Positions 37,190 to 48,312 of a stretch of 64,000 nt of DNA are shown here, piece after piece (position 1 is the first letter of the stretch; each line of letters opens with the position of its first letter). The notes beneath the pieces are model-generated. The model did not search any database. It had not been told where the DNA came from and saw only the letters and a list, made by a program, of their open reading frames with translations. Made by a program: the position numbers and the translations under genes. The DNA is from Acestrorhynchus altus (Eukaryota; Chordata; Actinopteri; Characiformes; Acestrorhynchidae): the NCBI GenBank assembly GCA_034509495.1, contig CM067521.1:5256292-5320291 (forward strand), written 5' to 3'.

Positions 37190-39281
37190 CAGAGGGTGCA
37201 AAGGATGCAGAATGTCTGAAGAAAATACTAAATATTCAAATACTACATTTATGAAACATAATCCTTACCTTTCAGTTCTGGACCACTATTGTCCACCATC
37301 ACTGTGTCCAGATCCAGCTGTAAGCTTTTAACCCGCTCCAGCAGTGTGAGAAATGTCTGGACTGAGAGATTACGCTCATCCTTCAGTCGGTCCACCAGAC
37401 GCTGGAAAAGCACTTCAGCCTGTCCTTCTCCCTCAAAGCATTCCAGCATAATCTGGAAAATCACCAAGAACAAATACTAACGAGGGTTTCGTCTGAAATC
37501 AAGGGTATTAAAATGAGTTTATCCTGCTTTTGTTGAAGTAACTTCTCTACTGTCCAGAGATTTTCTATTAGATTTGACAAGAGTGAGATTAGTGAGCATT
37601 AGTGGAGCTCCATCATTCCAGACAACACAGTTTCCCTGCTCCAGAACTCAATGCTGGGGGGCTTTTATCCCCTCTAGCCCACGCCTGGCATTAGGCTTGG
37701 TGTTCACATTTGTTTATCTGCTCCTGAGAGTTCTATTATATTGGCAGTACTTCTCTACATGGACTAGACAAGCTGGTTGTGCATTTACACATCTGTGTTA
37801 GCAATGGATGAAACTCAGATAATTTAGTGATCAGCAGATGAAGTAAGCATGCAGGTCCTTCTCACCTGTCGGTGTGCCACAGGGAGTTTGTCCCAGGTAC
37901 GAAGGCTTTTGATCCATGGCTGGACCTCCTGCAGAGTCTTCAGGATCTCATCTTGCTTCTGAGAAAGCAGCTCGGCAGTGCCCTCTTCTGCACAAACAAT
38001 GTTACACAACACAGTCTGAGGCCTGATTGGAAAGTCACACATGGCAGAAGTTTAAAAAGTCAGATGATTCTTTGAATTCTTTAAAAGAATTCATGTTTCT
38101 TGCTTAAGAACCCCTGAAGAAACCTAATCTGATGGTGCAGGTCTGTTCATACTTGTTCATAAAGAATGGAAATTGAGCAATGAGGATTATACTGTGAATA
38201 GCCTATGCACTCTTTAAAAATAAAGATGCTTTGAATGATTCTTAAAGCCATGCCATAGAGGAATGCTTAAAGAGCAATAGCAGTGAGTTACTAAACAATG
38301 ATTCAGAAACTGGAATCAAAGATCAGCAGCAGTGAAGTTACTGAAACTGTATCAGAAACACATTCTGGTAACTGGTATTAAAGATCAGCAGCAGTGAAGT
38401 TACTGAAACTGTATCAGAAACACAGTCTGGTAGCTGGTATTAAAGATCAGCAGCAGTGTAGTTACTGAAACTGTATCAGAAGCACATTCTGGTAGCTGGT
38501 ATTAAAGATCAGCAGCAGTGTAGTTACTGAAACTCTATCAAAAACACAGTCTGGTAGCTGGTATTAAAGATCAGCAGTAGTGTAGTTACTGAAATTGTAG
38601 CAGAAATGCAGTCTGGTTGTTTGTTATTAAAAATCAACAACAGTAAAGTTACTGAAATTCAGCCACTTTACCATCAACACTGGGTGACTCTTCAATAGCT
38701 CTTTCACATGAGGAACCATTCGTATTGTCCTTCACATTATTTGAAACACTTGTTTGTTCTGCATTCCTCACTCCATCCTCAGAAATCCCAGGACAGTCAG
38801 TTACACTATCTTCTAAAGCAACAGTAGATGCCAGTTCAGATGCCTCTTCCCTTTCACACAAATTGACGTTCCTCTGGACATCCGTGTGCTCCTCCTTTAA
38901 AAGCTGAGGCTCGCTGGGCTGGGCCTGCTTCACCAGGTTACTGAGTATGTTTTTGCAGCTGACAGCCACGTCAAACATCTGTAAGCTGTCTGCTGTGGCG
39001 ATAACCCGAGTGAAGTTGTGCTTGCCTGGCGGCAGCCTGCCCATATAGGCCAGGTCCAACAGCAAAGAGAACTCTTGGGATGTGACCACGGCCTCGTCTA
39101 TGGAGATGCTGTCCGAGCTCTCAAGGAGAGACTTGAAGAGCAGACTGGATGCAGCCAGGATCACCTTGTGGGCCAGGTGAGGAACACCCTCCACCAGAAT
39201 GGTGCAGTCGCAAAACTGGCCCTCTTTCCGCAAAGCCTGCAGCTGCTGCATCAGCTGCCTGCTGTAGTTCGGCAGTTCCAT
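25778..39281 (-). CDS. zbtb40: Zinc finger and BTB domain-containing protein 40
   Basis: Fifteen coding exons on the minus strand: 39281-38672, 37987-37866, 37452-37269, 36323-36178, 35457-35295, 34122-34010, 33578-33407, 32435-32127, 31351-31145, 31029-30865, 28954-28740, 28270-28111, 27242-27198, 27075-26864 and 25978-25778. They sum to 3024 nt, an open frame of 1007 codons plus stop (human about 1239). Start is MELPNYSRQL, the ZBTB40 N-terminus, followed by a ~118-residue BTB domain (KEGQFCDCTILVEG, DSLQMFDVAVSCKN). A helical middle region follows, then 13 C2H2-like fingers from exon 32435-32127 onward, the first being C2HC (HRKRC), with TGDKPY/TGEKPY linkers. The end (VEDLL-like VNMEDLLTGRVTLICEENP) matches the family C-terminus. 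BTB domains dimerise and recruit corepressors; nuclear DNA binding is the family expectation. A finger present in human appears lost (see finding). A 5' non-coding exon probably lies near 41400-41700. Confidence 0.93.
26430..26755. mobile_element. Foldback/MITE-like repeat, copy 3
   Basis: TCATTCTCAGCAGTGCAGTG to CAGCACTGCTGTGTCTGATC; arms GGATCAGACACAGCAGTGCT and its inverse are visible. In the last zbtb40 intron, followed by an (AT)n run at 26762-26805. Confidence 0.8.
27555..27785. repeat. Dispersed repeat, possibly SINE-derived
   Basis: A B-box-like TTGTTCAAATCCC occurs near 27560. The stretch TTGGCTGCCCAACAATGATG and GAGAAGAGGTGGTGGCCTGG matches, inverted, the repeat at 185-400. In a zbtb40 intron. 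Confidence 0.5.
28300..28700. repeat. Degenerate GTTGCTAAGGT minisatellite
   Basis: About 400 bp composed of variants of GTTGCTAAGGTGTTGCTAGG and GCAGTTGCTATGGTATTTGC (period roughly 30-35 bp), ending 40 bp from the zbtb40 exon 28740-28954 splice donor. Confidence 0.85.
29230..29470 (+). mobile_element. LINE reverse-transcriptase 3' fragment
   Basis: Plus-strand translation gives LQLIQNAPGKLIFNAQKFSH, again the C-terminal RT segment of an L2/CR1-like LINE, degenerate downstream. Located in the zbtb40 intron between exons 30865 and 28954. Confidence 0.7.
29683..29868. repeat. 62-bp minisatellite, inverted relative to 38272-38658
   Basis: About three units of AATACCAGCTACCAGACTGT, then GTTTCTGATACAGTTTCAGT, AACTACACTGCTGCTGATCT. 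This is the exact reverse complement of the unit at 38272-38658. Confidence 0.9.
30140..30770 (+). pseudogene. Tc1-like transposon 3' half
   Basis: Plus-strand translation shows VMQQDKDPTHTSRSTK and WPGQCPDLNPLEML then a stop, the second D and DLNP(I/L)E region of a Tc1 transposase. The right end CACAAACTTTCCAGCACCACTGTA is a Tc1-type terminus. The 5' half is missing. In the same zbtb40 intron as the LINE piece. Confidence 0.85.
32824..33050. repeat. 66-bp minisatellite array
   Basis: Three full 66-bp units (32824-32889, 32890-32955, 32956-33021) plus a partial copy, containing AAGGAGCTGGAGAAGGAGCT, GCAGGCTGTGCAGTG and AGTGGAGTTTAATGTG. In the zbtb40 intron between exons 33407 and 32435. Confidence 0.95.
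33745..33895 (-). mobile_element. Possible tRNA-derived SINE fragment
   Basis: On the minus strand GGTTTGATTCC (from 33842-33852) resembles a polymerase III B-box. The flanks are compatible with a degraded SINE, but the A-box is not clear. Confidence 0.4.
34488..34520. repeat. (ATT)n microsatellite
   Basis: About eleven ATT units in a zbtb40 intron. Confidence 0.95.
36385..36850. mobile_element. Foldback/MITE-like repeat, copy 4
   Basis: Contains GAGTGGATCAGACACAACAA, TCCACCAATCAGAAATATCC, CACTGCTGTCTGATTCACTC and TTGAAGATCAGGGTGAAAGA in family order; begins about 60 bp upstream of the zbtb40 exon 36323-36178 acceptor. Confidence 0.85.
37080..37190. repeat. (AAT)n microsatellite
   Basis: Over 30 AAT units with a few AATG/AAC variants at the left, in a zbtb40 intron. 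Confidence 0.97.
37560..37810. mobile_element. Non-autonomous DNA transposon (GATAAACATGAAC family), inverted copy
   Basis: Carries the family words TTTGTTTATCTGCTCCTGAG, CCACGCCTGGCATTAGGC and ACACATCTGTGTTAGCAATG, partly inverse to the copies at 3890 and 18545. In a zbtb40 intron. Confidence 0.65.
38272..38658. repeat. 62-bp minisatellite array
   Basis: Six units, the best ones at 38321-38382 and 38383-38444 (GATCAGCAGCAGTGAAGTTA, CTGAAACTGTATCAGAAACA, CATTCTGGTAACTGGTATTA, AA). The array ends about 13 bp from the splice donor of the zbtb40 BTB exon (38671). Confidence 0.95.
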
Positions 39282-39350
39282 CAGACACCTGCACGGGCAG
39301 AACAAACCAAGTATGAAACCTTTTTAGAAGTAGGTCAACATTTTCATACA

Positions 39351-40137
39351 CAGTGGCATGCAAAACTTTAAGCACCCCTGGTCAAAATGACTGATGAAGC
39401 AGGTTGAGGAAGAAATGATCTCCAAAAGTCAAACAGTTAAAGAGCAAACACTTGTCAACATTTCATACAATACCAGTGTATTATTTCGGTTTTGTACAAT
39501 TTTAGTATGAAAAAATAATGGAGGACCTTGCAAATGTATGGGAACCCTAGGAGATGTAAGCACTCAGATAACTTTGACAGAGGCCTCAGAACTTAATTAT
39601 GGTTATGGCTTGTTCACAATCATCTTTAGGAAAGACCAGCTGATGCAAATTTCAAAGCTTTATAAATGCCCAGTCTCCACTAACACAAAAAACAGCAGCC
39701 ATGTGTTCTTCTAAGCAGCTGCCTAGCACTCTGAAAATGAAAATGGTTGAGGCCCTCAAAGCTGGAGACAGCTACAAGAAGATAGATGGTTTTGGTTTGA
39801 AATCTAATTATGAGTGGAGGTAAATAAGAAACCCTGCTTGACAGCAAAAGAACCTTAGAAGAAAGGAACTTCAGAAGGAAGATTTAGCAGACTGTGGACT
39901 TGTGGTACATTGTTCTACTCTTCAGTGACACCTGAACACATCATGGAAGAGTCATCAGAAGAAAACATCTCCTGTGTCCTCACCACAGAATGCTGAGTCA
40001 GTTGTTTGCAAAAGAACATCTAAACATCTGACCTAACACATTTTAGAAACTGAGGTTAAAGTAGATCATTTCATCTTCTAATTCATCAATCAAATACATC
40101 TTCAGTACTTTTGACCAGGGGTGCCCAATCTTTAGCA
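39351..40137 (+). mobile_element. Tc1-like transposon, internally decayed
   Basis: Left end CAGTGGCATGCAAAACTTTA followed by AGCACCCCTGG; right end CCAGGGGTGCCCAATCTTTA, its approximate inverse. The interior encodes KMVEALKAGDSYKKI, like the N-terminal helix-turn-helix of a Tc1 transposase; the catalytic part is missing or unrecognisable. It lies immediately upstream of the zbtb40 start-codon exon. Confidence 0.8.
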
Positions 40138-40562
40138 TTCTCAGCACTGCAGTGACACAGATACGGTGGTGGTGGTGTTAGTGTGTGTTGCGCTGTTACG
40201 TGTGGATCACACACACAGTAGAGCTCCTCGACTGAGAACAGTCCGCAAACCAGAACTATCCGGCCAACAGTGTCCTGGGCACAGCGTCATGTGAGCTCTG
40301 ATGAAGGACTAACACAAACTGAACTGCGCAGGAACAGATGAGGTTCTGTCTCTGACTTTACATCTACAAGGTGGAGACACTAGGTAGGAGTGTCTAATAG
40401 AATAGACAGTGAGTGGACACAGTGTTTAAATACTCCAGCAGCACTGCTGTGTCAGATCCACTCATACCAGCACAACACACACAAACACACCACCACCATG
40501 TCAGTGATGACCCTCCACCCACAACACCTGCTCTGTGGTGGTCCTGTGGCATCCTGTTTGAG
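40134..40562. mobile_element. Foldback/MITE-like repeat, copy 5
   Basis: Near full-length copy from TTCTCAGCACTGCAGTGACA to CACCACCACCATGTCAGTG and CTGTGGTGGTCCTGTGG. It abuts the right end of the Tc1-like element at 39351-40137. Confidence 0.85.
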
Positions 40563-41182
40563 TATTTATAAACATGAAAACATATTTTCTAAAATATAAT
40601 AAGAATAAAAGTTCAGCAGCCGTCAGTCTGTTGAGTTATGAGATCAAATTCTACATATAAGTTTATCTGTAACGTGTTTAAGGAAGTCCTGAAAAAGTTC
40701 ATTATAGTTTTCTGTAACTTCATCTTCTATTTATGTAATTTGACACGAAAACAACTATTGTTTCCTAAAGATAAACATTTCTGATGTCCATAGTATCAGG
40801 TATTAGGAGAAAAGAAACAGGTCATGATCACGAGAGAATGGTACGAAAAACTTCCACCTCACTATGTTAGACTTTAAAACATTAAAACTTTTTCTTTTAG
40901 ACTTTTAAAGACATTAAAAAACATTCTGTAAAACTGAGTCTATTAAGCTGAAGTGTTTTTGTTTTTATATCTCATTTGTCTTAATAACTATTTTTACTTT
41001 TAGTTTTTTTCCCCCATTTTTGCTCATTAAATATTATTATTATTACGCAATTATATGAAATTATTATAATATATATTAGTTTTTTATTTTTACATTTATG
41101 TTTACCTGTAACTCATCATTTTAGTTTAATGTTTTATATAAATCACATAATCTATATTTTATGTATCATGTATATTTTAATT

Positions 41183-41192
<10 letters not shown>

Positions 41193-41228
<36 letters not shown>
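41193..41228. repeat. (AT)n microsatellite
   Basis: About 17 AT units between the zbtb40 coding start and its CpG-rich promoter. Confidence 0.95.
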
Positions 41229-41236
<8 letters not shown>

Positions 41237-41479
41237 GAACTAACAAATCAATAACTAAAAACAAACAAATGACTCATGATGTATTTATTTTCCAATAACG
41301 TCATAACAGTTAAACTGTTGTAAATAATTGTAATTATTATTAAATGTATATTATTTTGTCATTTATTACCAGGCTGAACCCCTCAGCCCGGCTTACTGAC
41401 CGGTTCTGAACCATTTAACCGCTGAAATCTCACTAAAACCCAGTGAAACCAGTATAAAACCAGTATAAAACCAGTCCCA

Positions 41480-41770
41480 CATGAATCACTAACAGAGGTG
41501 CCGAAGCTCGAGCTTCAGCTCCCACAGAACCCAGTGTTAGACTCGACTGTTCTCCAGTTTATGAGTAAAACTGGGTTCCGGACTGAAGCGAACCGAGCCG
41601 GACGGGCCTCCTTTACCTTCAGTGATTCAAACCGTCCGGCTTTATTTAAACTCCTCCGAGAAACAAACCGCTCCGCAACAACAGCCCTCTGAACAGGGCC
41701 GCGGCTCACTGCGCCTGCGCGGCGCGCTCGGCCGCGCTCACATCGCTCCCTGCTGCCTATCTAGTGCACT
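41480..41770 (-). promoter_or_regulatory. CpG-rich probable promoter of zbtb40
   Basis: The only GC/CpG-rich island in this AT-rich interval; contains TGCGCCTGCGC (41710-41720), close to an NRF1 site, and GGCGCGCTCGGCCGCGCTC. On the minus strand a GT donor (GGTCAGTAAG near 41390-41400) could close a non-coding first exon. Gene assignment is by position; the exact start is not visible. Confidence 0.55.
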
Positions 41771-43100
41771 ACGTAGGTCACGAAAGAGCACTAAATATAC
41801 AAATAGTGCACGACTGATAGAAAGCCGTTGAGACGGTCATGTGGTGCTCAGCCTCGTTGGGCAATGCCGCTGATTTTACATTTCATCTGATACCCAGTAA
41901 AACTAAACCGATATAACGATACCGTTAAAGTTTCAGCAATGACACTTGGACCAAAATAGTAGAATAAAATTTCAGAAATCTGAGTTTCTCTCTTTGGTTC
42001 TTTTTAATAGCATCACTTAACAAAATTCAGTCATTTTTTTCAGTGTTCAACAGAAAAACAAGTTCTTCACTTTTACTATGAGTGCCTTCACTTTTAATGA
42101 AAGGCCTATAAATCCTATAGCTAGTTTAAATGGCTACTTTTCACTAATTCACTATTTGTCACTATTGCCCTGTGGGAGCAGATGCATAAAGAAGAAGGGT
42201 AAGTAACCATATTACATCATTATTAATGTTATTTTCTCTTGTCTTCTTGTCTTTTCTTGTCTTTTTTTTGGTGAGAGAGATAGGAAACACATCCATAATA
42301 AATAAAAAAAATAATATCAATAAATAAATAATATCAACAAATAAATAAATAATATCAATAATTTTAATCCAAGATTAAAATTTTCTTAAACATTATCTAG
42401 GTGTCGATCTGCCAGTCTGTACTGAGCACACATTATGGAGGCAAAAGTAAGTGGAGGTGAATAATTGGAGGTGCACGGAAATGTGTTTATGATTATGAGC
42501 TATTAAATGCTTTTTATTAAATGGACACTTTTTTCATACCTGCTAACTGTATCAGTCCTACATTAACCTTACAGAATGAAAATGTTTTTATGCAGAAATT
42601 TTAAAATATTGTACACACAGGTAATAATCAAATCCAATTTAGTTGTATTGCACTTTTTACAACTGATGATGTCACAAAGCAGCTTTACAGAAATCAAAAA
42701 TAAGATAATCAACATACCAAAGAAAGGATAAAGACACAAACCCCCTGGCAAGCAAGCAAAACTACTGTTACTGTGAACAGTTAAGCATGTTGAAGATTAA
42801 ATGAAATCTATTCGGTTTAAACCTCATCTGTCCTCTGGACTAGTTTCCAAAATGCATCAGGCTTGTTTAGATGCTCTTTTGCAAACATCTGACACTGAAT
42901 TTTGTGAGGACATAGAAGTTTTCTTCTGATGACTTTTTTTGAAGCCCATATTTGTGCAAATGTCACTAAGCAAAACCACAACTTTAGAGTCTGCTTAAAC
43001 TTCCTGAAGGTCTTTTGCACTCAAGTGGGGGTTCTGATTTGCCTTTGTAGCAATCCTACGAGCAGCTGTCTCTTCCAGACCTTATTTTGGCCTCCACTGT
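41771..43100. other. Intergenic, no gene seen
   Basis: AT-rich sequence between the zbtb40 promoter and the inverted Tc1-like piece. It contains an AATAAATAATATCAATAAAT low-complexity run at about 42295-42370. No exon, RNA gene or recognisable open frame was found. Confidence 0.6.
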
Positions 43101-43560
43101 TCCTGTTAACTGCCATTTCTTAATTACATATTCAACTTAGGAACGGGCAACCTGAAAAAGCTTTGCTCATTTCTCCTGCTTTTGTGAGCCTCAACCATTT
43201 TCATTTTCAGAGTGCTAGGCAGCTGCTTAGAAGAAGCCATGGCTGCTGTTTTATAGAACAAGCTTAGAGGAGTCTGGGTTTTTATAAAGCTCTGTAATGT
43301 GCGTCACCTGTCCTTTCCTAATGATGATTGTGAGCAAGCCAGAACTCTAACAGGTTAAATAAGGTCTGAGACCTTGGTCAAAGTTATCTGAGCATTCAAA
43401 ATGTCCTAGGGTTTCCATATTTTTTGCAAGGTTTCATTTTTCACTCTAAAGTTATACAAAATCTAAATTTATTAACCCCTTAAAATGCTGAAAAGTGTGT
43501 TTCATCTTTATGCCTTTTGGAGATCATTTCATCTTCAACCTGCTTAACTGTTCCTGACAC
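43100..43560 (-). mobile_element. Tc1-like transposon fragment, inverted sibling of 39351-40137
   Basis: CAGAGTGCTAGGCAGCTGCT, TGAGCCTCAACCATTTTCAT and TTTTGGAGATCATTTCATCT are reverse complements of text in 39351-40137, proving the same family in the opposite orientation. Confidence 0.85.
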
Positions 43561-43832
43561 CTACATATACAATATAATAAAAACCTGTATGATGTTAAAG
43601 TATCCGTATTTATCTGTATCACCAGAAACTCAGCATGCTGTGTATTTAAATAGTAACCTTTAATTATGATGTTTCTGCGACATAATCTGAGCAAGACTAT
43701 AGTCTGTAGAGTGTCATCCCTCCAGAAACCAAATCAAACGACCCACTTGCACTCTTTTCAGAATGACATTATACACAGATGGCAACCTGTGTGTCAGATA
43801 CAATATTATGATATGCTCATCTCAGATATTTA

Positions 43833-43835
<3 letters not shown>

Positions 43836-43884
<49 letters not shown>
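43836..43884. repeat. (AT)n microsatellite
   Basis: About 24 AT units, 500 bp upstream of the G-alpha start codon. Confidence 0.95.
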
Positions 43885-43886
<2 letters not shown>

Positions 43887-44386
43887 CATATACTTGTACT
43901 GGGCAATATACCTGCAGAGTAGGTAAGGTGTTGTCTTGTCCTGCCCAGACAGAACCATGTCCTGGTATCAGAGTTCAATGGAGGATCCAATCTTGTCCTG
44001 TGGGGGTGGCTGGGTGATGTCCAGGAAACTAGTTTGGGCAAACAGACATAGATTAAGCCTCTAGTGTAGAATTGAAGTACACCACCAAATGAGATTCTCC
44101 ACCCAAATCCCTTTTAGGCTTTTAGTATTTTTACCCGTGTTGTAAGTCTTGCCCTTTAGACTCTTTCCTTATGGAGCTTCATCTAATTGGATTCTGAGTT
44201 TACCGTGAGAAAGAAGATACAGAATCCTGAATGGTAGGATGGGGGTTGGAGGAGGAGCTTTAAAACTGGGGCAGAGCTTTTGATGTGGGGTTTCAGAGGT
44301 TTAGAGGAAAGACTTTAGTTGTCTACCAGCTGACACTGTCAGATGCTCCATCCATCCTCCATCCATCCATTCATCTGAGAACAGCC

Positions 44387-47300
44387 ATGGGGTCAACAGA
44401 AAAGTACATCAAAGTGCTGCTGCTTGGTAAGGATCTGCAGGACAAAGGGGTTTATGTAGCTAAAAATGGGCTCTAAAGTAAAATTGTTGGTGATTATTTT
44501 TGAGTCCATAAGAGACTGAAACCAGTTTTAAATAACAGAATCAATTTGATTAACTGAGCAGCTCAGTTAATTGGATTTGTTTTTGCAAAGTGCATTTTTT
44601 ACTGTTGTTAAAATCCTAATGTCACAAATTGTTGTCACATTTTATTATTAGTGTTTGAATGATGAGCAATTACAATGATACTTTATCAAAATCACAATAA
44701 ATTGTTATTGCAATACAAATTTGTATCATCCACCCAAGGATTTTGTTCCGACTTTCAGGACGGCTCTTCTGCGACTCAGCCCGCCAAGCCATTCTTAGCA
44801 AAATTAACTCAAGGTGGAGTAAGAGCTGCTATTATTCTACAAATGACCAAACCTAGTATGAAAGTGGTATCAAATTAGCAAGTCAAATGCAATCCACCTC
44901 ATGAATGACTGCCTGGGTGGATTTTCGGTGGAACTAGGCATTACATCCAAGTGGCCAGTATTGGGGAACTGGGCTACCCAATAAGGGATGCCCTTATGCT
45001 ACATTTCATTCATTCGTTAAATCCTTTCAGCTCTGACGTGTCTCTTCTTTAACCTTCTTTAACCTCCTTCTTTAACCAACTTGCTGTGCATTTGTTTGGT
45101 CTGCAGCCACAGTAACGGAACTCTGATTGGTCAGCCAGATTTTATTCCATCTAAATGTTGCAGAAAATCGAACAAGCTCTGATTGAAAACTTTACACAGC
45201 ATTACAGTCCGGCAGTTTCAGATTCCGTATGAAAGACTACATTAATATGCGTGTGTTCATTTTCAAAACTCAACGTGTGTTTTGGACTTGGTGTGAAAAG
45301 GCATAAATTTTCGGAATGTCTAACAGTTTCTTCTATCATATCATATATCACCATTCAGCTAAAATATATTGGCCATATACCACGAAAACCAGGCCTAAAT
45401 GGAGATGGTTCTAGGCTTCGCAGCTCGGCAAGTTTGGTAAAGTTAGCTCGGCATTGGATACTTAGTGGATGTTGTCATTTTGTCTTTGCTCTTGTTCACA
45501 AGACATCTGAAATCTTCTAAATATGGGGGACAGAGAATAACAGTCATAATTTGTCAAAATTACCAGTCTTTTCAATGTGCTGAAGATGCTGAGGGAGTGT
45601 TTATAAAGTGCAATATGCTTTGTTGATATTTTATAGTGCCGTTAAAAACATTTTCCCAATGAAAATGCTGTGGCTACTATCATCTATATGACATATATTA
45701 AATATTTTAAGTGGGACATGAAATACAAAAGGTTGGGAACCCCTGCACTGAAGCATCCCTTGTCCTCATTAATTTCATCACTCATCACTGTTTGAAAGTA
45801 TTAGTGTTCCAGGATTTGTACGAGAGTGATTAACCATAAATCCATCTGACAACAATCCGGGAGATTGTTTTTCCTTTTTAAGTGGGGCTTTACCTCCATA
45901 TGTTTGCTGTTAATCTAATTAGAACCACTAAAACTTTCATGGCCTGGGCCAGTTCAGCACTGGTCAGCCTGTGCTGAACTTCGGTTACTGAGTTCTTCCC
46001 CATGCGGTGTCCTCAAACCCCAAACTATTGGCTCTACCCGACACCACACTCTCAGAGCCTCACAGATCACAGAGGAACCTCCTTTTAAGTCAGAGTTCTC
46101 TTGAACTCCTGAATGAGGAAGGTGTTTTATTTCTCTAATGTTTTAAAGATCATTTCAGAAAACTGTTCTGCTCTTAATCTCAATTTATTCTCAGATTTCT
46201 CCAAGGAAGCAGTTCAGTCCTGTTTGAAGTAGGGCTCGGCACTATGACTAAAATCTGAACAATACTGTAGTCTAATAAGTGTCATCCCTCCAGAAAGCAT
46301 TTCCACACAAACATACTCACACTTGCATAAATTAGCGTAATGGATATGATATTATTATATGGTAATTTTTTTTTATCTTGTACAAAATATATCTCGATAT
46401 ATTGATATTTATGACAGACTGTCCAGCCCTAGTTTGAAGTCAGAGGGAGATATCTGCAGATTTTTGAAATTTCTAATTTCTCCCAGGACACTTTCTGGTG
46501 AAGTATATCTCACCCAGTTCCGCAGATAATAAGCCACATCCTCAAAACATTGGGAATGTTACCGTTTAATGGTAGCTGAAGGGAATAAAATGTTTACAAT
46601 TTCAATATCTCAGACTCTCTGCAGATCAATGTGCATACAGGGTTCCAGAGAACGTTCCTCTAGAAATAAATTATTTATTGGAATTTTAAAATTCTATATC
46701 CAGAGTGGGTAATCCAGAAAGTGAAATTTGATCTATCTTCTTCATCCAGATTTCGTTCCAACTGCCTGAGTTGAACATTCTAGTTCAAAAACCAACACCC
46801 AGAGAAACATCTCAGTTCTGACATTTCAATGAAGCAGACATTATGGGATGCTTCAGAGCTACTTAGACCAGTGTTTCTCAACCCTGGTCCTGCAGGAAAC
46901 CCTGCCCTGCATATTATAGATATTTTCCTGCTCCTACCACACCTGATTCAACTAATCAGCTCAGGAACAGGTCCTTCAGAGTTTAATTGGGGTGTGTAAA
47001 AATGTACAAGGCAGGGATGCTTCCAGGACCAGGGTGAAGAAACACTAACTTAGAGTATAGCTAACAAGCCATTACTTTGAGATGGATGTTCTGACAGACA
47101 GACATTGGTTGGATGTTTAAATGTACCTCCTTTGGAAGCTGGATTTCTGTGCATCACAGAGATGGAGCACTGCCAGGGGGCAGAAAGCAACAGAAAGAGC
47201 ACTCTTCACACTGGAGAGCAGCAGTGACAATGTAAAGTATCAGTAAAACTGTAATAACCACAGAGACGATGGAAGAAAATTGTTTAAAATTCCAAAGAGG

Positions 47301-48245
47301 TCACATCTCTTTACCAAAAAAAATCACAAAAGGTTATGGATCCAGATCTGAGAAGCAAATTATTGAGGTGATCAGTGTTCAGAGCTACCGAGGCTTCCAG
47401 TGTAAGCTGTGCCAGCCATGTCCTCACTGACAGACTGAACAAGCTGTCATGTGTCCCAGGTCATATACAGTATATTTACATAAAGTACAATTGTCATAAA
47501 CATTTTTACTTAATAGTGGCACCATGCCCCTGATATTGTCAAATAAGGAAGGGTGGACAGACTCAACAAAACTAGGCAAACTGTATGGAATTCACTGGAC
47601 TTCAACAGACTATAACAGTTTCTGTGATAAACGGTTTGACAATTATGACTTTCTACACTCACTGTCCATTCTATCTGCTCCTCGTCCCACACAAGAGCAC
47701 TTTGTAGTTCTATAATTACAAACTGGAGTCCATCTGTTTCCCTGCATACTTTATTCTCCTCCTTTCACCCTGATCTTCAATGGTCAGGATCCCACAGGAC
47801 CACCACAGAGCTGGTATTATGTGGGTGGTGGGTCACTCTCAGCACAGGAATGAGTCAGACAATGCTGGAGTGTTTAAACACTGTGAACACTCACTGTCTA
47901 TTAAACACTCTATTAGAGACACATACATACAGTAGTTCCTCCACCTTGTAGATGTAAAGAGACAGAAGCTCATCTGTTTCTGCACAGTTTGTGTTGGTCA
48001 TCCTCTAGTCCCTCATCAGTGCTCACAGGACGCTGCTGGCTGGATATTTCTGGTTGGTGGACTATTCTCAGTCTAGCAGTGACACTGAGGAGTTTAAACA
48101 CTACAGTAGCACTTCTGTGTCTGATCCAATTGTACACACTACCAACACCACCCATATAAACCCTGCTCTGTGGTGGTTCTGTGAGGTCCTCAATGATCAC
48201 CTGATCACCAACGGCAGGTTATATCACAGTATTAAACCACCCACT

Positions 48246-48312
<67 letters not shown>

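Noticed and set aside
44285..44386. In-frame upstream extension of G-alpha exon 1
   Set aside because: The extension (from a Met at 44285) contains no alpha-N-like residues, is Pro/Ser/His-rich over a CCATCCATCCAT run, and the ATG at 44387 has MG at its start as expected for the family.
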